Positions 1 to 12,996 of a stretch of 64,000 nt of DNA are shown here, one piece after another. The stretch covers positions 42,170,623 through 42,234,622 of the forward strand of contig NC_052353.1 of assembly GCF_009727055.1 (NCBI RefSeq), given 5' to 3'. Made by a program: the position numbers and the translations under genes. Below the pieces are notes generated by a model, which did not search any database, was not told where the DNA came from, and was given only the letters and a program-made list of their open reading frames with translations. The stretch comes from Benincasa hispida. Its lineage: Eukaryota > Streptophyta > Magnoliopsida > Cucurbitales > Cucurbitaceae. Position 1 is the first letter of the stretch. Every line of letters starts with the position of its first letter.

Positions 1-249
1 GAATCTTATTCTATCTTAGTCCATAATCTTTCAAAAAATGCCTATTTTGGTCCCTAGTGTTAAGGTTCTGTGAACTTTTTAATAGAATGGTGAACTAGAT
101 TATATATGTAGATGTTTAGACTACCAAATAAGTTATCCCTATAGAACGTGGAGTTTCAATTTCAATCAGAGTGTAAATCAAAAGTTAGTTTGATTTTGGT
201 TATTCACCTTTTTAGCCCCTGGGATGTTGGTCTATGATTCATTGAGGTA

Positions 250-285
<36 letters not shown>

Positions 286-962
286 ATATATATATATTTT
301 AAGAAATAAAAAGAAAGATAGTATTCTTAAAAAGGAAAAATATGCGAAACTGGGGGCACAAGAGAGTTGAGTTTTGAAGAAAAAAAAATGGAAAATCAAT
401 GATGTTTGTACAATAAGTTTCTTGATTTTCTATTGAGGTGGGTGAGCTTTCGACTAGAATTGTGACAGAGATTCTAATTTACATTTTGTTTGAGTTAATT
501 AAATTTTTGTTTTAGTGAATCGGTTGTAATTTCATCGTCGTCTTCATCTCAAACTCTAATTCTGCATGACTTGATTGCAATGTTCCATCTCTTTCCGTTA
601 TTATTGTCATCATCGCTTTGTACACCTCAAAATCAACCTCCAGGGTAAAGTAGCTCCAAAAGAAGGAGAAGAGATGAGTGAGAAGGAGTTGGGCATTGAT
701 ATTTACAAGAAAATAAATTAGAACCTTAGAATTTTTAATCTAAAATTGATCAACTTATTTGGGATCTTAATCAAACCATCTAATGCCTAATCATATAAAA
801 GTATACCCACCTCATTTTGTTAAACAGTTAATAGAATCTTAACAGCAGGGACTAAAATAACCAAAATTTCAAAGTTTAAGGACTAAATCATACGTTTTTT
901 AAAATTTGTAGACTAAAATAGAATAAGATTTAAAGTTCAAGGAACAAAATAGGATTTAAACC
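1..962. repeat. Long-terminal-inverted-repeat (MITE/MULE-like) element, cut by the window edge
   Basis: Bases 2-21 match the reverse complement of 911-930 at 19 of 20 positions. The pairing continues inward: 45-95 against about 825-865, with both arms reading 'gtccct...gttaag.ttct'. On the right the repeat-like sequence runs to about 962, so about 30 bases of the left arm probably lie outside the window. The interior has an AT microsatellite at 249-300 and no coding sequence. The arms resemble the 'TTTGGTCC' type repeats common in dicot intergenic DNA. I cannot assign a superfamily without the left flank. Confidence 0.6.
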
Positions 963-2455
963 AAAATTTAATTACATGTGTATATATATATATATAATTA
1001 TAAAATTATTTTTCTAAAAATTCACGATAAAACTTGATAAACAAACATGTTTAAAAGAAGCGCGTGCAAAACTCAAGACCATGGAGGTAAAAATGGTATG
1101 TAAGGTAAGAAATGGCGTTACAAAAGCAATAGCCAACCGAACAAAAGCATGAACTTTTTCGTAATTTCACCTATGATCCTCGAATTAGGTTCCAATTATT
1201 CTACTTGACTAAGAGCCAAAACTATTTTTACAAATAATATTAATAGATTTTCAATGGAATGAAATTATTAAAAATCAATGGTTGGATGGTTTAGTACTTT
1301 TAAATTTTAATAGAATGTTAATACAAATTAGATTTTCTTTTCTTCTAAACAATTAATAATAAATTATCCATATCAACTTTGATTAATATTTATTGAAAAT
1401 ACATGGATTCATTTCAACATTTGAGATAGTGCAAAAATTAAATAAAAAAAAAAAATAAAGTATAAATATCAAAACAACATTTTAATCATTTTTTTCCTTC
1501 TCTTAATTTAATTTATATATTTTTAAAATGAATATCGATTTAAGACATATTTGATAACTATATTATTTTTATTTCTCTACTCTTATGAAATTAACCTCGT
1601 AAACATTACTTCCATTTATAGTTTTTTCCAAATTTTAGAAGAACAAACAAATAGTTCATTCACTTTTTTCTTAGAATTCAAATATATATATATTAAAAAA
1701 AGATTTAAAAACTTAAAAGATAGATAGATGGTAAGAAAACAATATAAATTAAAAAAAGAAAAAAAAGTAAAGTATCAAATATCTTTTTTTTTTTATGGAA
1801 AATAAAGCTTACCAACCCTATTTAAAAAAAAAAATTATTTACTTTATAAGGGCGTTTTTTAAAAAATTCATGCTAAGTTTTGAAAATTTGTTCCAATTTT
1901 TCTTCTAATAAAGAAAAATTATTTCAACTTTTATAATTTGATTAAGATTTCAAATGGTGATAAAATAAGTAGAATTTTTGAAATTATCATCCAACAATAT
2001 TAAATAGTATCAACATAGGATTAATATGTGTGAGAACTTAGTTTCATTATAAAAAAATATTGTAAAGCTTTACGAAGTTTTTTTTAATTAATTAATTATT
2101 TTTATCCAATGTTCTTTAAGTACACATTAAATTATTTTCAATTTTAAACTATTAGAAATGTTTAAATAAAGTTTAAAAATTAAGTTCTTACCAATTTAAA
2201 TATTACTAGGATTTTTCTTTTTAAACCAAAAATGCAAAAGAAAAAAAAAAGACAGCACAGATATATATTGTAATAATAATTTCCAATGTAAATTTATTAA
2301 TTAAGGGGAAAAAAAAAAAGAAAAAAGAAAAAGGAAAAAAGAAGAAGAAGACAGAGTGAGGACATGGTTGAATGGAGATAAATGGAGCAGGAAGAAGAAG
2401 GGGCCATTTGTCTGAGCTTGCGAGTGGAAATTGAGCTCTCGGATTATTCTCTTCC
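963..2455. other. AT-rich intergenic region and HDR 5' flank
   Basis: No convincing gene is present. There are many A/T homopolymers. A GA-rich tract at 2307-2352, just before the HDR start codon, is typical of plant 5' UTRs. I could not place a confident TATA box. Confidence 0.6.
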
Positions 2456-5400
2456 ATGGCGTTCTCCATGCAACTTTATCGTCTTCCTACTCGTACAGAT
2501 GCGCTCTTGCCGGAGAATTTCGCCACCCTTCGGTCAGTCCGGTACAGGAAGCCTTTGTCCGTGAGATGCGACGGCGATTCTTCTTCTTCAGCGGCTGTGG
2601 ACTCCGATTTTGACGCCAAGGTGTTCCGGAGGAACTTAACGAAAAGCGAGAATTACAACCGCAGAGGGTTTGGTTACAAGGACGAGACTCTGGCGCTCAT
2701 GAATCGCGAGTATACGAGTAAGTCTCGATCGTCTTGAATTTGTTAGGTTTCTGATGGAATTAGAAAAATGATTTTGAATTCTTTGTTTTCTTTCTTTTGC
2801 ATGACCGATTTTGTGGAGGAAAGCTAGAGAATATTCTATTATTCTATTACCTACTCCTGAAAAATTTCAGTCTTCCGATTTGGCTTCTCAAGACTATAAA
2901 CCAAATTAAAAGTTATAAAAAGAAGGAGAAAAAGCCTTATCACTTGAATTTTCAACTTATTTTTCTGAAAAAGAAGTTTGTTAAGAAGCTTGTGTGTTCT
3001 AATTCTATGCTTGTGTGTTCTAATTCTATGTTGGAATTTCAGGTGATGTCATAAAGACTCTGAAAGAAAATGGATTTGAGTATACGTGGGGAAATGTTAC
3101 TGTAAAACTGGCGGAAGCATATGGATTTTGTTGGGGAGTTGAGCGAGCAGTCCAGATTGCTTATGAAGCGAGAAAACAATTCCCTGATGAGAAAATATGG
3201 TTAACCAATGAAATTATTCACAATCCAACTGTTAACAAGGTATTGATTAATGTAGTGCCTGATTCTTTCTGTTTTAAATCTAGAAATGAAGCTTACTCTG
3301 GTAAACTTGATGATGCTTTTGGTGTTCTGTTTAACAGAGAGTCTTTAAAAAAAAAAAAAAAAAAAAATCTAAAGCTTTGTGTAATATTTTATCGTCCAAT
3401 AACGAGTTGTTAGCATCTGTTCTACTTTCAATCAGATGTGATTGTTTTATCCCATTCTGGGATCTCCCCCTTTCTCTCTGACTGATTCATGCATCTTATT
3501 TTGTGGAGGAAGTTCAAATTTTCCATTACTAGTTTATTCCTGACTATTGTGCTTTGATGTCTCTCTTTCATTCATCTAATGATGACATGCTCCAGCTTAA
3601 TCGCCAAAAAAGGCAATCTGTTTTTAGTTTTGAATTTTATTTCCATTCCCAACTATGCATTTAGATCCGTCTGAACTGTGATTTGAAAATTTTGCAAGAT
3701 AGTATTCCAGTTGCTGTCCTGGTCCCATGTGTGTGGTTTTCAGTCTGGTGAATTGACTACGAAGAAGGAAGACTTTTGACCTTCCAGTCTTTGGGAACAA
3801 TTTAGTTCATTTTTGTGAATTCTATATTTTATCTTTTTATCTTTTGTTTTTTTTCTAAATTCTAATAATGTTTCCATATAGTGTATGGGGTAGAATAGAC
3901 TTGTTGATCATCTTCTAGTTTTTGGAAGCAGTAAAAGTCTTGCACCAATATGTCTTCAATTTTATCTTTACTGCTTGCAGTTCTTTTCCTAGAAACCTTA
4001 ACACACTTATACTTTGGATTTCCTTGCCTTGCCATCTTTTTGAAACAAGAGAACATCCTAAATTATGACGGCTGTTCAAAAGTTTATAAACTTATTTGTT
4101 TGTTGAATTTCATGCCATCGTTTCGCACAGTTCTTAATTCCTCATTACAAGAAGGAATGAAATAACATAAATATTTTTGAATTCTATATGTAGCGCTTAG
4201 AGGAGATGGAAGTCCAAAACATTCCACTCGAGGAAGGAAGGAAACAGTTTGAAGTGGTCGACAAGGGTGATGTTGTGATTTTGCCTGCCTTCGGGGCTGC
4301 AGTGGAGGAGATGTTGACATTGAGTGAAAAAAAGGTGCAAATCGTTGATACAACTTGCCCATGGGTTTCAAAGGTATGTTCTGATATACTGACAATAATG
4401 CTACACTGCAATAAATAGTATGTATGTTGCTTCTGACAAAAATTCTCTCAATTTACTGTTGTTGTCTGTATAACATTTGAAGGTTTGGAATGTTGTGGAC
4501 AAGCACAAGAAAGGCGATTATACTTCAATCATTCATGGTAAATATGCTCATGAAGAAACTGTAGCAACAGCATCCTTTGCAGGAAAATATATAATTGTGA
4601 AGAACATGGCAGAGGTACTTTCATTTCATTTTTCTTTTTTGTTGACTACAGTAATTCTACCCTTTGCTGGGTGAGGAATAATGTTAATTTGTCGAATAAA
4701 CTTTTGCCTTTATACAGGCAATGTATGTGTGTGACTATATTCTCGGAGGTGAACTTGATGGATCCAGTTCAACTAAAGAAGAGTTTATGAAGGTATGGTT
4801 TTGTCATTACTTAACCATTATATATTGACATCATTCACATTTCACAGCTATAATGATAATAATTTCTGGTCTGCAGAAATTCAAAAATGCAGTCTCGGAA
4901 GGTTTTGACCCAGATATTGACCTATTGAAGGTCGGAATTGCAAATCAAACCACAATGCTCAAGGGAGAAACAGAAGAGATTGGTAAATAATCTGCTGAAA
5001 AACCATTCGTTGCTTTTCCTAGAAATTTCAAGCATGTTTATTTAAATTTTACCTTTATCAGGTAAATTAGTTGAAAGAACTATGATGCGCAAGCACGGAG
5101 TGGAAAATGTCAACGAGCACTTCCTCAGTTTCAATACAATATGCGATGCTACTCAAGTAAGTCTCATCGGATTTGCTGTGGTGTCTAGCATGTGAATTTT
5201 AGGGAGTAAAGTGTGGTTTAGTATTCTACTTTCCACTCTTCATTGTCAAGTTTGTGCGTGCATTAAGGAATTTATAAACATATTTCAAAATGGTTTTTAA
5301 AAAAAGATGTGTCCTCACATGGGGTACTATCAATTAAACTCTGATCCTTTGGAACCATCTTTATCAGCTCCTGTCACGTTTCTATTAACTTTGCAAACCA

Positions 5401-6048
5401 ATGTGTGCTTATCTTATAAACTTTTAGTTGTCACTGATGTGCTCTAACCTGTTATATTCTATCAGGAGCGTCAAGATGCAATGTACAAGCTAGTAGAGGG
5501 AAAACTGGATCTCATGTTAGTTGTTGGTGGATGGAATTCCAGTAATACTTCTCATCTTCAAGAGATAGCGGAGGAGCGAGGAATTCCATCTTACTGGATC
5601 GATAGTGAGCAGAGAATAGGTCCAGGAAACAGAATAGCTTACAAACTGAATGTAAGTTACCATACAGATTTCAGCTCTAATCCCCTTTAGTCTCAAATTC
5701 AGACTCTTTCTTTGTTCACTTCTCAATATTCCATTGCAATATAAACCCTACCTTTTCTTTCCTTGATTACTTACAATTTCACCATCCTTGCAAATTCATG
5801 TTTAGCATGGGGAGTTAGTTGAAAAGGAGAACTGGCTACCCAAGGGTCCAATCACAATTGGTGTCACATCCGGGGCCTCAACCCCTGATAAGGTTAGCCT
5901 TTCTCTTCGACTTATATGCTTGTTAGTTCAAATTGTTGTCTGCAACAAATTTCAAAACCATACCATGTCTGCTTTCAAACAGGTCGTCGAAGATGCTCTT
6001 ATCAAAGTCTTTGACATTAAGCGCGAAGAAGCTTTGCAGTTTGCATAA
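2456..6048 (+). CDS. HDR: 4-hydroxy-3-methylbut-2-enyl diphosphate reductase, plastidial (HDR/ISPH)
   Basis: HDR converts HMBPP to IPP and DMAPP in the last step of the plastid MEP pathway, using a [4Fe-4S] cluster. Exons are 2456-2717, 3043-3239, 4194-4373, 4483-4614, 4718-4792, 4877-4982, 5062-5156, 5466-5651, 5806-5892 and 5983-6048. All introns are GT-AG and all phases agree, giving 1386 nt and 461 aa, the usual plant length. The N-terminal ~40 residues are Ser/Arg-rich and low in acidic residues, as in a plastid transit peptide. The plant-specific N-terminal region (NYNRRGFG) follows. The three expected cluster cysteines are visible in 'GFCWGVERA' (about C117), 'DTTCPW' (about C208) and 'TICDATQ' (about C345). 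The C-terminal 'TSGASTPD' motif is present in exon 9. The ATG at 2456 opens the only frame that joins to exon 2. No lesion was seen. Intron 1 contains a short direct duplication near 2990-3030. Confidence 0.96.
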
Positions 6049-7742
6049 ATTTATAGGTTAGTAGTTCAAATTGACTTATTAGAGACAAGAGTTGTATGAT
6101 TGTAAATGTGTAACTGAAATGTGGTACCATCCCTTCAAATCATATAGTCTCTTGTATCAAAATAGTAATGTTGTGCAGTAGTAAAGATCCTAGTCCTACA
6201 CAGAAATGTATCGCATAGTTCAATTAGTTCAACGAGTATGTCGACCTTCAACGCTGTTGAATTGTATCTGTAATTTTATCGTTTGGACTCTGAAGAGCAC
6301 ATATTCACACCCAAATTACAGAGGAAATGTTGATTGAAACAGAGAGAGTTGGTGATCTGTTATTTATTGTGTGGCTTCAAGAATGGGATCCATATAAGGA
6401 AAAGATAATTTTGTGGAATCCAAATGAAATTATGTTACGTTCATTTTGTGCCGAATTTCTTCATCATGAAATTGTTTGCAGAAAGAAATGGTTTTCCAAC
6501 GAATTATACTCTTTTTAAAAATAAAATTTCTTACTTATTCAAATGCCTTTTCTATAAAAGAGGCTTAACAGGTTTTAACATTCGAACGTATTTGAGAGAA
6601 ACTTCATTCATATGAATGATTATAATGTCCATTCAATGTCGAAAGTTGATCTATTGAGGTTGGTTTAGATTTACTTTAGATTGTAATAAAAGAAAGTCTT
6701 ATCATTTAATAGTGAACATTATAAAAGGGAAATTTGTACGGGTGGTCCTTATTTAAGGGTCGTTTTAAAGATATTAGAATATTTTTTTTTTTTCACAATT
6801 AAAATATGAGGATAGTTTAATTAGTTATCCAAACCAGTTTCAGGATATGGAGGAGGTTCAAATTTTCACTTTAAAAAAAAAAAAGAAAAAAGAAAGAACC
6901 TCATCACTATATAGTTGAAAATTGTTTGGTTGAGCTCACATTAATACTTCACTACCATTCAAGAAACGAAGGTCGTTTTGATCTAAAGAGTCATACCATC
7001 TACTTTACTTTTTTTAAAGGTTAATTTACAAATTTAATTCTTAAACTACATGTATATTTGATTCATGAACATAAAAAAAGTGCCTTTATATTTTGTGTCC
7101 AATAAATATTTATTTTTCAATTTTTTATCTTAGATTTCATTGCTCTATTCAACCCCTTTTAAAATTGATAGAGATACACGACACAAAATTGGAATATTAC
7201 TGTCTCATTAAACATAAAATTTAAATTTATATTCAATTAATTTTTAGAAATTTTAAATGAGTTAAAAGACCTAATAGACTGTGTTAAAGACCTAACAGAC
7301 ACAAAACTAAAAGTTGAGAGATCAATTGGACATTTTAACCTTCAAATTTTTTTTTAAGTTCAACTATTAAAATAGACCAAAACATAAAAGTTCAAAGTAC
7401 TAACCTTGTAATTTATTCTTTTCTAAAATAAGAACAATGCTTTCATTTTTTTTTTACCTGAAAAAAGAATAAATCAAGTATCCTGTGTTATGATATATAC
7501 AACAATGATTTATTTAAGGCTTGGAACATGGTTGTCCTGGTGATGAAAGAATTACAAATTGGTAAAACCATCCTCTATTTATAAATATTTACACATAAAA
7601 AAGAAGAAAACCAACAATGATCTTCTGAGGCCAAAATTTTGAAGTTATGGGGGGCTCTCCATTCTGTGCTTGGTTGTTAAGTTGGACACTGATTGATTGT
7701 TGCCCTTGAGTGCTGGCTTGTTCCATTCTTGTGTCTTAGGAA
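6049..7742. other. Intergenic: convergent 3' flanks of HDR and CCS1
   Basis: The two genes converge here. The first few hundred bases after 6048 are the likely HDR 3' UTR. About 7010-7430 has weak inverted ends (open reading in both arms of 'ttcaa/ttgaa' type) and may be an old MITE. I see no gene; the short open frames at 6327-6615 have no recognisable protein. Confidence 0.5.
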
Positions 7743-10700
7743 CTAGGCATCATTGTTATTCAACTCATAGTGAGATGGTTCAATGATTTCTGGAACTCGA
7801 TCAAGTAAACGATCCATCTCCTCTGGAAATTCGACCTTTGCACGGTTCGTTTTCCCTCCGATGATCACTATCGTTCCATCTTGTATGGCCCATATCTTTC
7901 AGTAGAGAAAATAATAAAGAGAAATGAGTTCCCATGTCTTATGTCTATTATTATCATTCATAGAATTAACTTGTGCTATAAATCTTTGTCTCCAATGTTC
8001 TCAAAGTCAATAGTAGTAAAAGTAGTGATAGTTCAAATCGTCACAACTCGAACTTTTATACTTTTTTGAAGAATGAGACAAATTAAAACTATCTAATCAT
8101 TACATGAGGCATAGTGACTTTAAGCCTTAGTGAGTCTTCTAGAGGCGTAAGCCTCTCATGGTTCAAAGAAGATGCAAGCATTAATGCTAAAAGTTAGATC
8201 CTTGCCTCAACGTGACTCGGATTGGAGGCATAAGCTTCAATTACCTTTTACAACATTGATATTCAATAAACCATTTCAGCATGAGTTATCATCATGACAG
8301 TTTGAAGAAAAGCTCATTTACCTGAGAATGAGATAGATAACTGACACATGTTGTGAGCATTAGAGCACCAAATCCAGCATAAACAATGGGTACTCCTGGG
8401 TCAGTCTGGAGAAAAAGGAAAAACAGAAGGCTTGAATTACTCAGAAATATGGAAATATCATTGACATATGGAACATTTCCCAGTTTTCCAGATTCGAGAC
8501 ATTGGATTAAAAACTACTGAACATTTCCGAGTTGTTACCTTCAATTCCAGTCCAGTGCTGCCAATAGCATCAACTATTTCGATTTTTATACCGTTGATGT
8601 CAATAGGAAGCTTGGAGCTCGGACGTCGCACCCCAACAAACTTTCCTTCCTGATCATACAAGACAATGGATTGAAGATCACGAGCAAGCATTGATCTGAA
8701 AGTACATCATGGAGAGAAGAAACGAGTGCTAGTGAATATGAAATATGAAAATACCATGCACAGATAACAAGGATAGCCACAAAAAACTTCATGCCAAGTT
8801 GTACAAAGGTACCAAAACTCAGAACTGGTACATTTGTTTCCAGTATTTTCGCTTGGCATGTGGTATAAGAAAGTAGAAACATCACAAGTCCAGAAGAGTA
8901 CAAAAAGAAATGACATACATTCCCTTCACATCTGGTGAATCAACATCGCCAACTGGTAAGAAAGTCCCATAAAGCTTCTTGTCTCCATTGATCTTTAGAG
9001 GTGCCACAGCCAAGTTAAAAGGTCCTTCATCATTCTTAAGTATTTGTAGAGCTGAAAATCCCCAATCGGTTTGGTAAATTGTAAAGCCTCCATACCGTAA
9101 AGGATTATTCACGCTAATTGTCTTCCTCATCACCTCTTTCCCATTAAGATCAAATAAAGAAAGATCACTATGGAACTGTTTCACCTGCAAAATTAGATGT
9201 TGAAAACTCTGAACATTAATAGAGGTGACTAACTGTGAATGTGCGCTCGCTCAATGTTAAAGCTTTCATTAACAAACAGATAAATTAAGTCTTCATTTAA
9301 TCCTCCTCCAGTTCTTTTTCTTCAGAAATGTAACTATATATATATCACTTTTCTTATTATTATTGATTTCTTCATCCAGACTTACCTCTCCACTGTCGTA
9401 GTAGTCCATGTAGAACTTGTTGACGTGAACTTCAGTATTGAAAGCTTCAGTTGGCTTGGAGAGAAATCCGCTCGGGTTCAGAACATCTCCAACTACGAAA
9501 TTCAGTCCCTGTGGAACTGTAACTGAACCTCTGAAGCTCCCAGTTGCACTGAGGGTTGCACCAGCCATTATCAAAAGCATGGCCAAATGTACACCAATTG
9601 GTGCAAATCGTCCAGCTAATCCCTTAAAGGCATATAAAGTTGGTCCTTTAATAAACACCTGCAGAATTGATGAGTTATATCATTTAGAGAACTTCAATCT
9701 CAGTTTCTAGCACTATTTAGTGTATTACACTTTCAGCTACACACATAGGGAGCTACCAACAGGAAGACAAGAAACTTGCTATAAGAAGTGGCATCTTGAG
9801 ACCCCATTTAGCTTCTATAGCATCAGGTATTTCTCATTTAATAACACTCAAATTATCATGAGGAGGATCTGAGTTTTATTCTTAGTGAGTTGTTTTCCAT
9901 GATTTCAAGTAAAGAAAAACACCACAGTTCTTGACTGAGGCATTTCCTAGGGAGGAGTTTTGAAGAACTCCCTATCTCTGTTGTTTAAGCAAATGCCTCT
10001 TGCACTTGACTTGAACAATTCTATAAGAAACAAGAAAAAATATTGAGTTATAACCTCATATCCTGCTCCCATTAGAATAACCCCCAAATCTTGGACTGAT
10101 GCTCTGGGTAAAATGTCAGAACATTCCAGCTTGCGAATAGTTTCACCAGATTGCAAAAAGTTCCATCTGCACACAAAAGTTGAATGGTCATATCAAAAAA
10201 GCTAGGAGTATGAATGTGTGTTTTAGAGACAGAGAAAGAAAGAAAGTGTTTTGCAACCTTCTAGCAACCTTGACAAGAGGAATCTGGGTTGTGTAAGTGC
10301 ATGCCATGAGTGAGATCCCAAGGAGAGCTAACATCCCTAGAAAAATGGTAGATGAGTACATGTGATCAAACCCAAGTGTAAGAATCCATCTCCAAGTGAA
10401 GAATCCCCACAAAGGATTGTCCTCAGGGTACTTCTGAAAATAGAAATCAGGGGCTTCGCCTTGATCAATGACAGTACCTGGAAAAGAATGCCAAACATGA
10501 TAAGTTCAGACTGATTTCGTTAATAAGTATCATTTGTACATGTCCAACAGGTGAAGCCTGATATACCCAATAGCGTTCAAACGGTGACTGTCTATCATTA
10601 TAAAATGGGTTAAAAGAACACTTTCGTTCTAAAATTATGGCGAGAATTTAGTCTCTATGATTTAATTTCTACACATGTTGATCAATACATTGATTAGAGA

Positions 10701-11546
10701 TTAAATGTATTAATAAACTACAAAGATTAAGTTGTTACAGGGTAGGATAAAATGGTTACAAATTCGAAAGTAAAGAGACTAAATTACTACATGTTATAGT
10801 TCAAGAACTAAATTGTTATATATTCGAAACTACAAGACTAAACTGTCAAAAACCAAAAAGTTTTTAGATTAAACCCTCAGGGGACTGAAAGTAATTTTTA
10901 ACCGGGAATGTTATTGTCTTGTATTTTTCTATTCTTTTTTCCTCCTAAGAATCACATTTAATCCAGATGCTAGTCAGAATACATAGAAGCATAACAATAA
11001 CATTTGGTCTAGCAAAGGGAAAGAGCTTTGAAAATGCCTGGATAAGAAAGAAAAAATATCTCAATTCTCATCTTATCCAAAATTTCTTCAAAGGCATCAT
11101 CCATTCACCAATCGAATTCGAAAGCACTTAAAAGAAAACCAACAAAAATGGGTGATACCAAGAGCCATCAGGGCAGCGATGGTGAACATTTCACCAATAG
11201 CCAAAGGCAAATTAGACAAAGCCCCCAAAATCCTTTTGGGCAATCTCTTCACCAGCTTCGCCAACCCACTCCCATTTCCAGCCTTGACTTCGGCTTCAGC
11301 ATTTCCAGTGTTATCACTCTCCTCCTCCGCAAGCGGCGGCGCTGCTTCCGAGAGCACAATCTTGTTGCTGACATTCTTCTGCTTCTTGTCTTGCGATGCC
11401 TTAATCTTACAAGTGACACAGAAACTGCGAAGTTGGGCGGCCCGGGGAGTGATTTGGTGCCTGAAAACATAGTGCAGAAAAGGGGTTTTGAGAAGAAAGG
11501 GTTTGGATAAAGATGGTTTTGGATTGTTAAGAATCAAACCCTCCAT
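7743..11546 (-). CDS. CCS1: Cytochrome c biogenesis protein CCS1 (ResB family), chloroplastic
   Basis: CCS1 works with CcsA in the thylakoid membrane to deliver reduced heme to apocytochromes f and c6 (system II maturation). Exons on the minus strand are 11546-11159, 10477-10258, 10166-10055, 9658-9386, 9184-8919, 8695-8539, 8405-8322 and 7895-7743. They sum to 1653 nt, 550 aa, close to the usual plant length. All introns are GT-AG in phase. A transit-peptide-like N-terminus comes first. Transmembrane segments follow near '[19 protein letters not shown]', '[18 protein letters not shown]' and '[19 protein letters not shown]' (with a His at about 264), then a large lumenal loop. A last segment, '[15 protein letters not shown]', leads into SHSQIWA. 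In-frame upstream ATGs at 11576 and 11606 would add 10 or 20 residues. I chose 11546 (MEGLILNN) because it best resembles a transit-peptide start; this choice is uncertain. The protein ends 'ELNNNDA'. Confidence 0.95.
7960..8200. repeat. Dispersed repeat in CCS1 intron 7, shared with PLAA intron 19
   Basis: The stretch reading 'gtcacaactcgaactttta', then 'aggcgtaagcctctcatgg' and 'ttcaaagaa', recurs in the same order and orientation at about 49155-49320 in a PLAA intron, with scattered substitutions. The family is unidentified. It contains short GC-richer AGGC/GCCT motifs. Confidence 0.6.
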
Positions 11547-11799
11547 TGTTGCAGAAATTATGAAGTGGGTTTCCATTTTGTTGCCGCGAGCGTTAATAAC
11601 GACCATTGCTGTTGGTTTATCCTCGGGAAAATATCTTTTCTACTCCTTAGTCCTTTATCTATTTCAAATTGCTAAGACTTGCCTAATCACTTCACTTGAT
11701 ACATTAGTGGTAACTTAGGCTAGGTTTACCAATTTCTAATAAAAATGGGTGTAATTCTTATTAAATTTCATAATTAGATTGTTTTTTTTTCTATCACAT

Positions 11800-12345
11800 T
11801 TACATAGAATTGAATTTTTGTCACTTTTACTAGTTTCCATTATTGTTACCATTACCATTTGTAGGGATGTTCAAATAATCAGACAATCCGAATAATCCAT
11901 ACTACCTAACCTAAAATGTAAGGATTGAGTTGGGTTAATTTAATTAATTTATGATTTTTTGTTATGATATTTTTCTTTGTTTAAAGTTTACAATAAATAT
12001 CATAGTGGTGTTTAGCATTTGAATTTTTTGAGATTTTAGTTATTAGTCATGTGTTATATAAATTTACATATTTTAATTAAAAAGAAAAATAAGTTATAAC
12101 CCAACAACCTAACCCAACCCAACCCGAATTTTGAAAGGTTGGGTTGGTGACTTTATTTGGGCCATTTGGTTTGCCAACCCATCCAACCCAAATCTTCGGG
12201 TTGATCCCAAAAACACCTTTAACCTAACCCAACCCAACTCATGTACATCCCCAACCATTTGAGAGGTAAAGTGCTAGCAAAAGTATTAAATGGTAATGGT
12301 AACAGTAATAATAAAAGTGCCAAAATTCATACTTTTTTCTTTGGA
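11800..12345. repeat. Older palindromic element hosting the hAT MITE
   Basis: Immediately outside the MITE, 'cacttttactag...ccattattgttaccattaccattt' on the left is the near-perfect inverse of 'aaatggtaatggtaacagtaataataaaagtg' on the right (about 12287-12318). The two arms are about 45 bp. The hAT MITE therefore landed near the centre of a pre-existing hairpin-forming sequence. Confidence 0.6.
11862..12253. mobile_element. hAT-type MITE with a perfect 8-bp target-site duplication
   Basis: The element is 392 bp. Its ends are TAGGGATGTTCA and, read inward from the right, TGGGGATGTACA (10 of 12 matching). It is flanked on both sides by the identical octamer ACCATTTG (11854-11861 and 12254-12261), as hAT insertion predicts. 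The inside is rich in 'aacccaaccc'/'gggttgggtt' subterminal repeats and has no coding capacity. Confidence 0.88.
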
Positions 12346-12501
12346 ACAGTAACAATAAAGGTAACTATAACGGTAATGTTAACAATAAAAAACTTAATTT
12401 CCAGATGCATTTGGATTAAGCATCACCCTTCACTTGTTAATCAGTTTGCCTTTTTTTATTATAGATTTGGAAGTGACCCCAAATGGTCGAATTATAAAAT
12501 A

Positions 12502-12996
12502 TAGGAAAAATATCAATTTAAACCCCAAACTTTTGTAAATATATTGATTTGTACTCTTCATGATGTTTCGTTTGGAAAAATCTCATGTGAAACTTATAAT
12601 TATATCAATTAAACTCCTAAACTTTCATAAATGAATCAATTTAATCAATTTAAAATATTCGCCAACTTTTCTTTTGAGAATCTTCCATTCATTTACTTTA
12701 ATCGTCCATTTTATAAAATTTATATTTGAAGAAGTCTACATACATTTGAGACACAATGCACTGATGATTTTCAAAGGTAATCATAATAAAAGGTATAAAT
12801 TGATTGGCTTGCAAGAAATTTGAAGTTTAACTTACTCAATCATAAGTTTACATGATATTTGTTTAATGAAATCTGAAGTAGGGTATAAATTGATACAATT
12901 ATGAAAGTTCAAGGTTTAAGTTGATAAAATTATTAGTTTAAAGTTTTAATTGATACAAGCTCAAAGTTTATAGATATAAATTGATACTTGTCCTAA
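12502..12996. mobile_element. TIR-bearing MITE, family A copy 1
   Basis: The left end 'taggaaaaatatcaattta' matches the inverse of the right end 'taaattgatacttgtccta'. The interior ('ggaaa.tct..tgt.aaacttataattatatcaatt' and 'tgattttcaaa.gtaatc.taat') is shared with 33563-34020, defining a local family. There is no coding sequence. Confidence 0.65.

Noticed and set aside
2221..2469. Minus-strand 82-codon open frame overlapping the HDR start
   Set aside because: It is translated from the complement of a GA-rich UTR tract, giving poly-Phe; low complexity and antisense to exon 1.
11148..11510. Plus-strand frames opposite CCS1 exon 1
   Set aside because: They are shadows of a GC-richer exon; the minus frame is in phase with seven further CCS1 exons.
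12090..12240. Telomere-like repeat ('aacccaaccc')
   Set aside because: The unit is AACCC, not the plant TTTAGGG, and it belongs to subterminal repeats of the hAT MITE.
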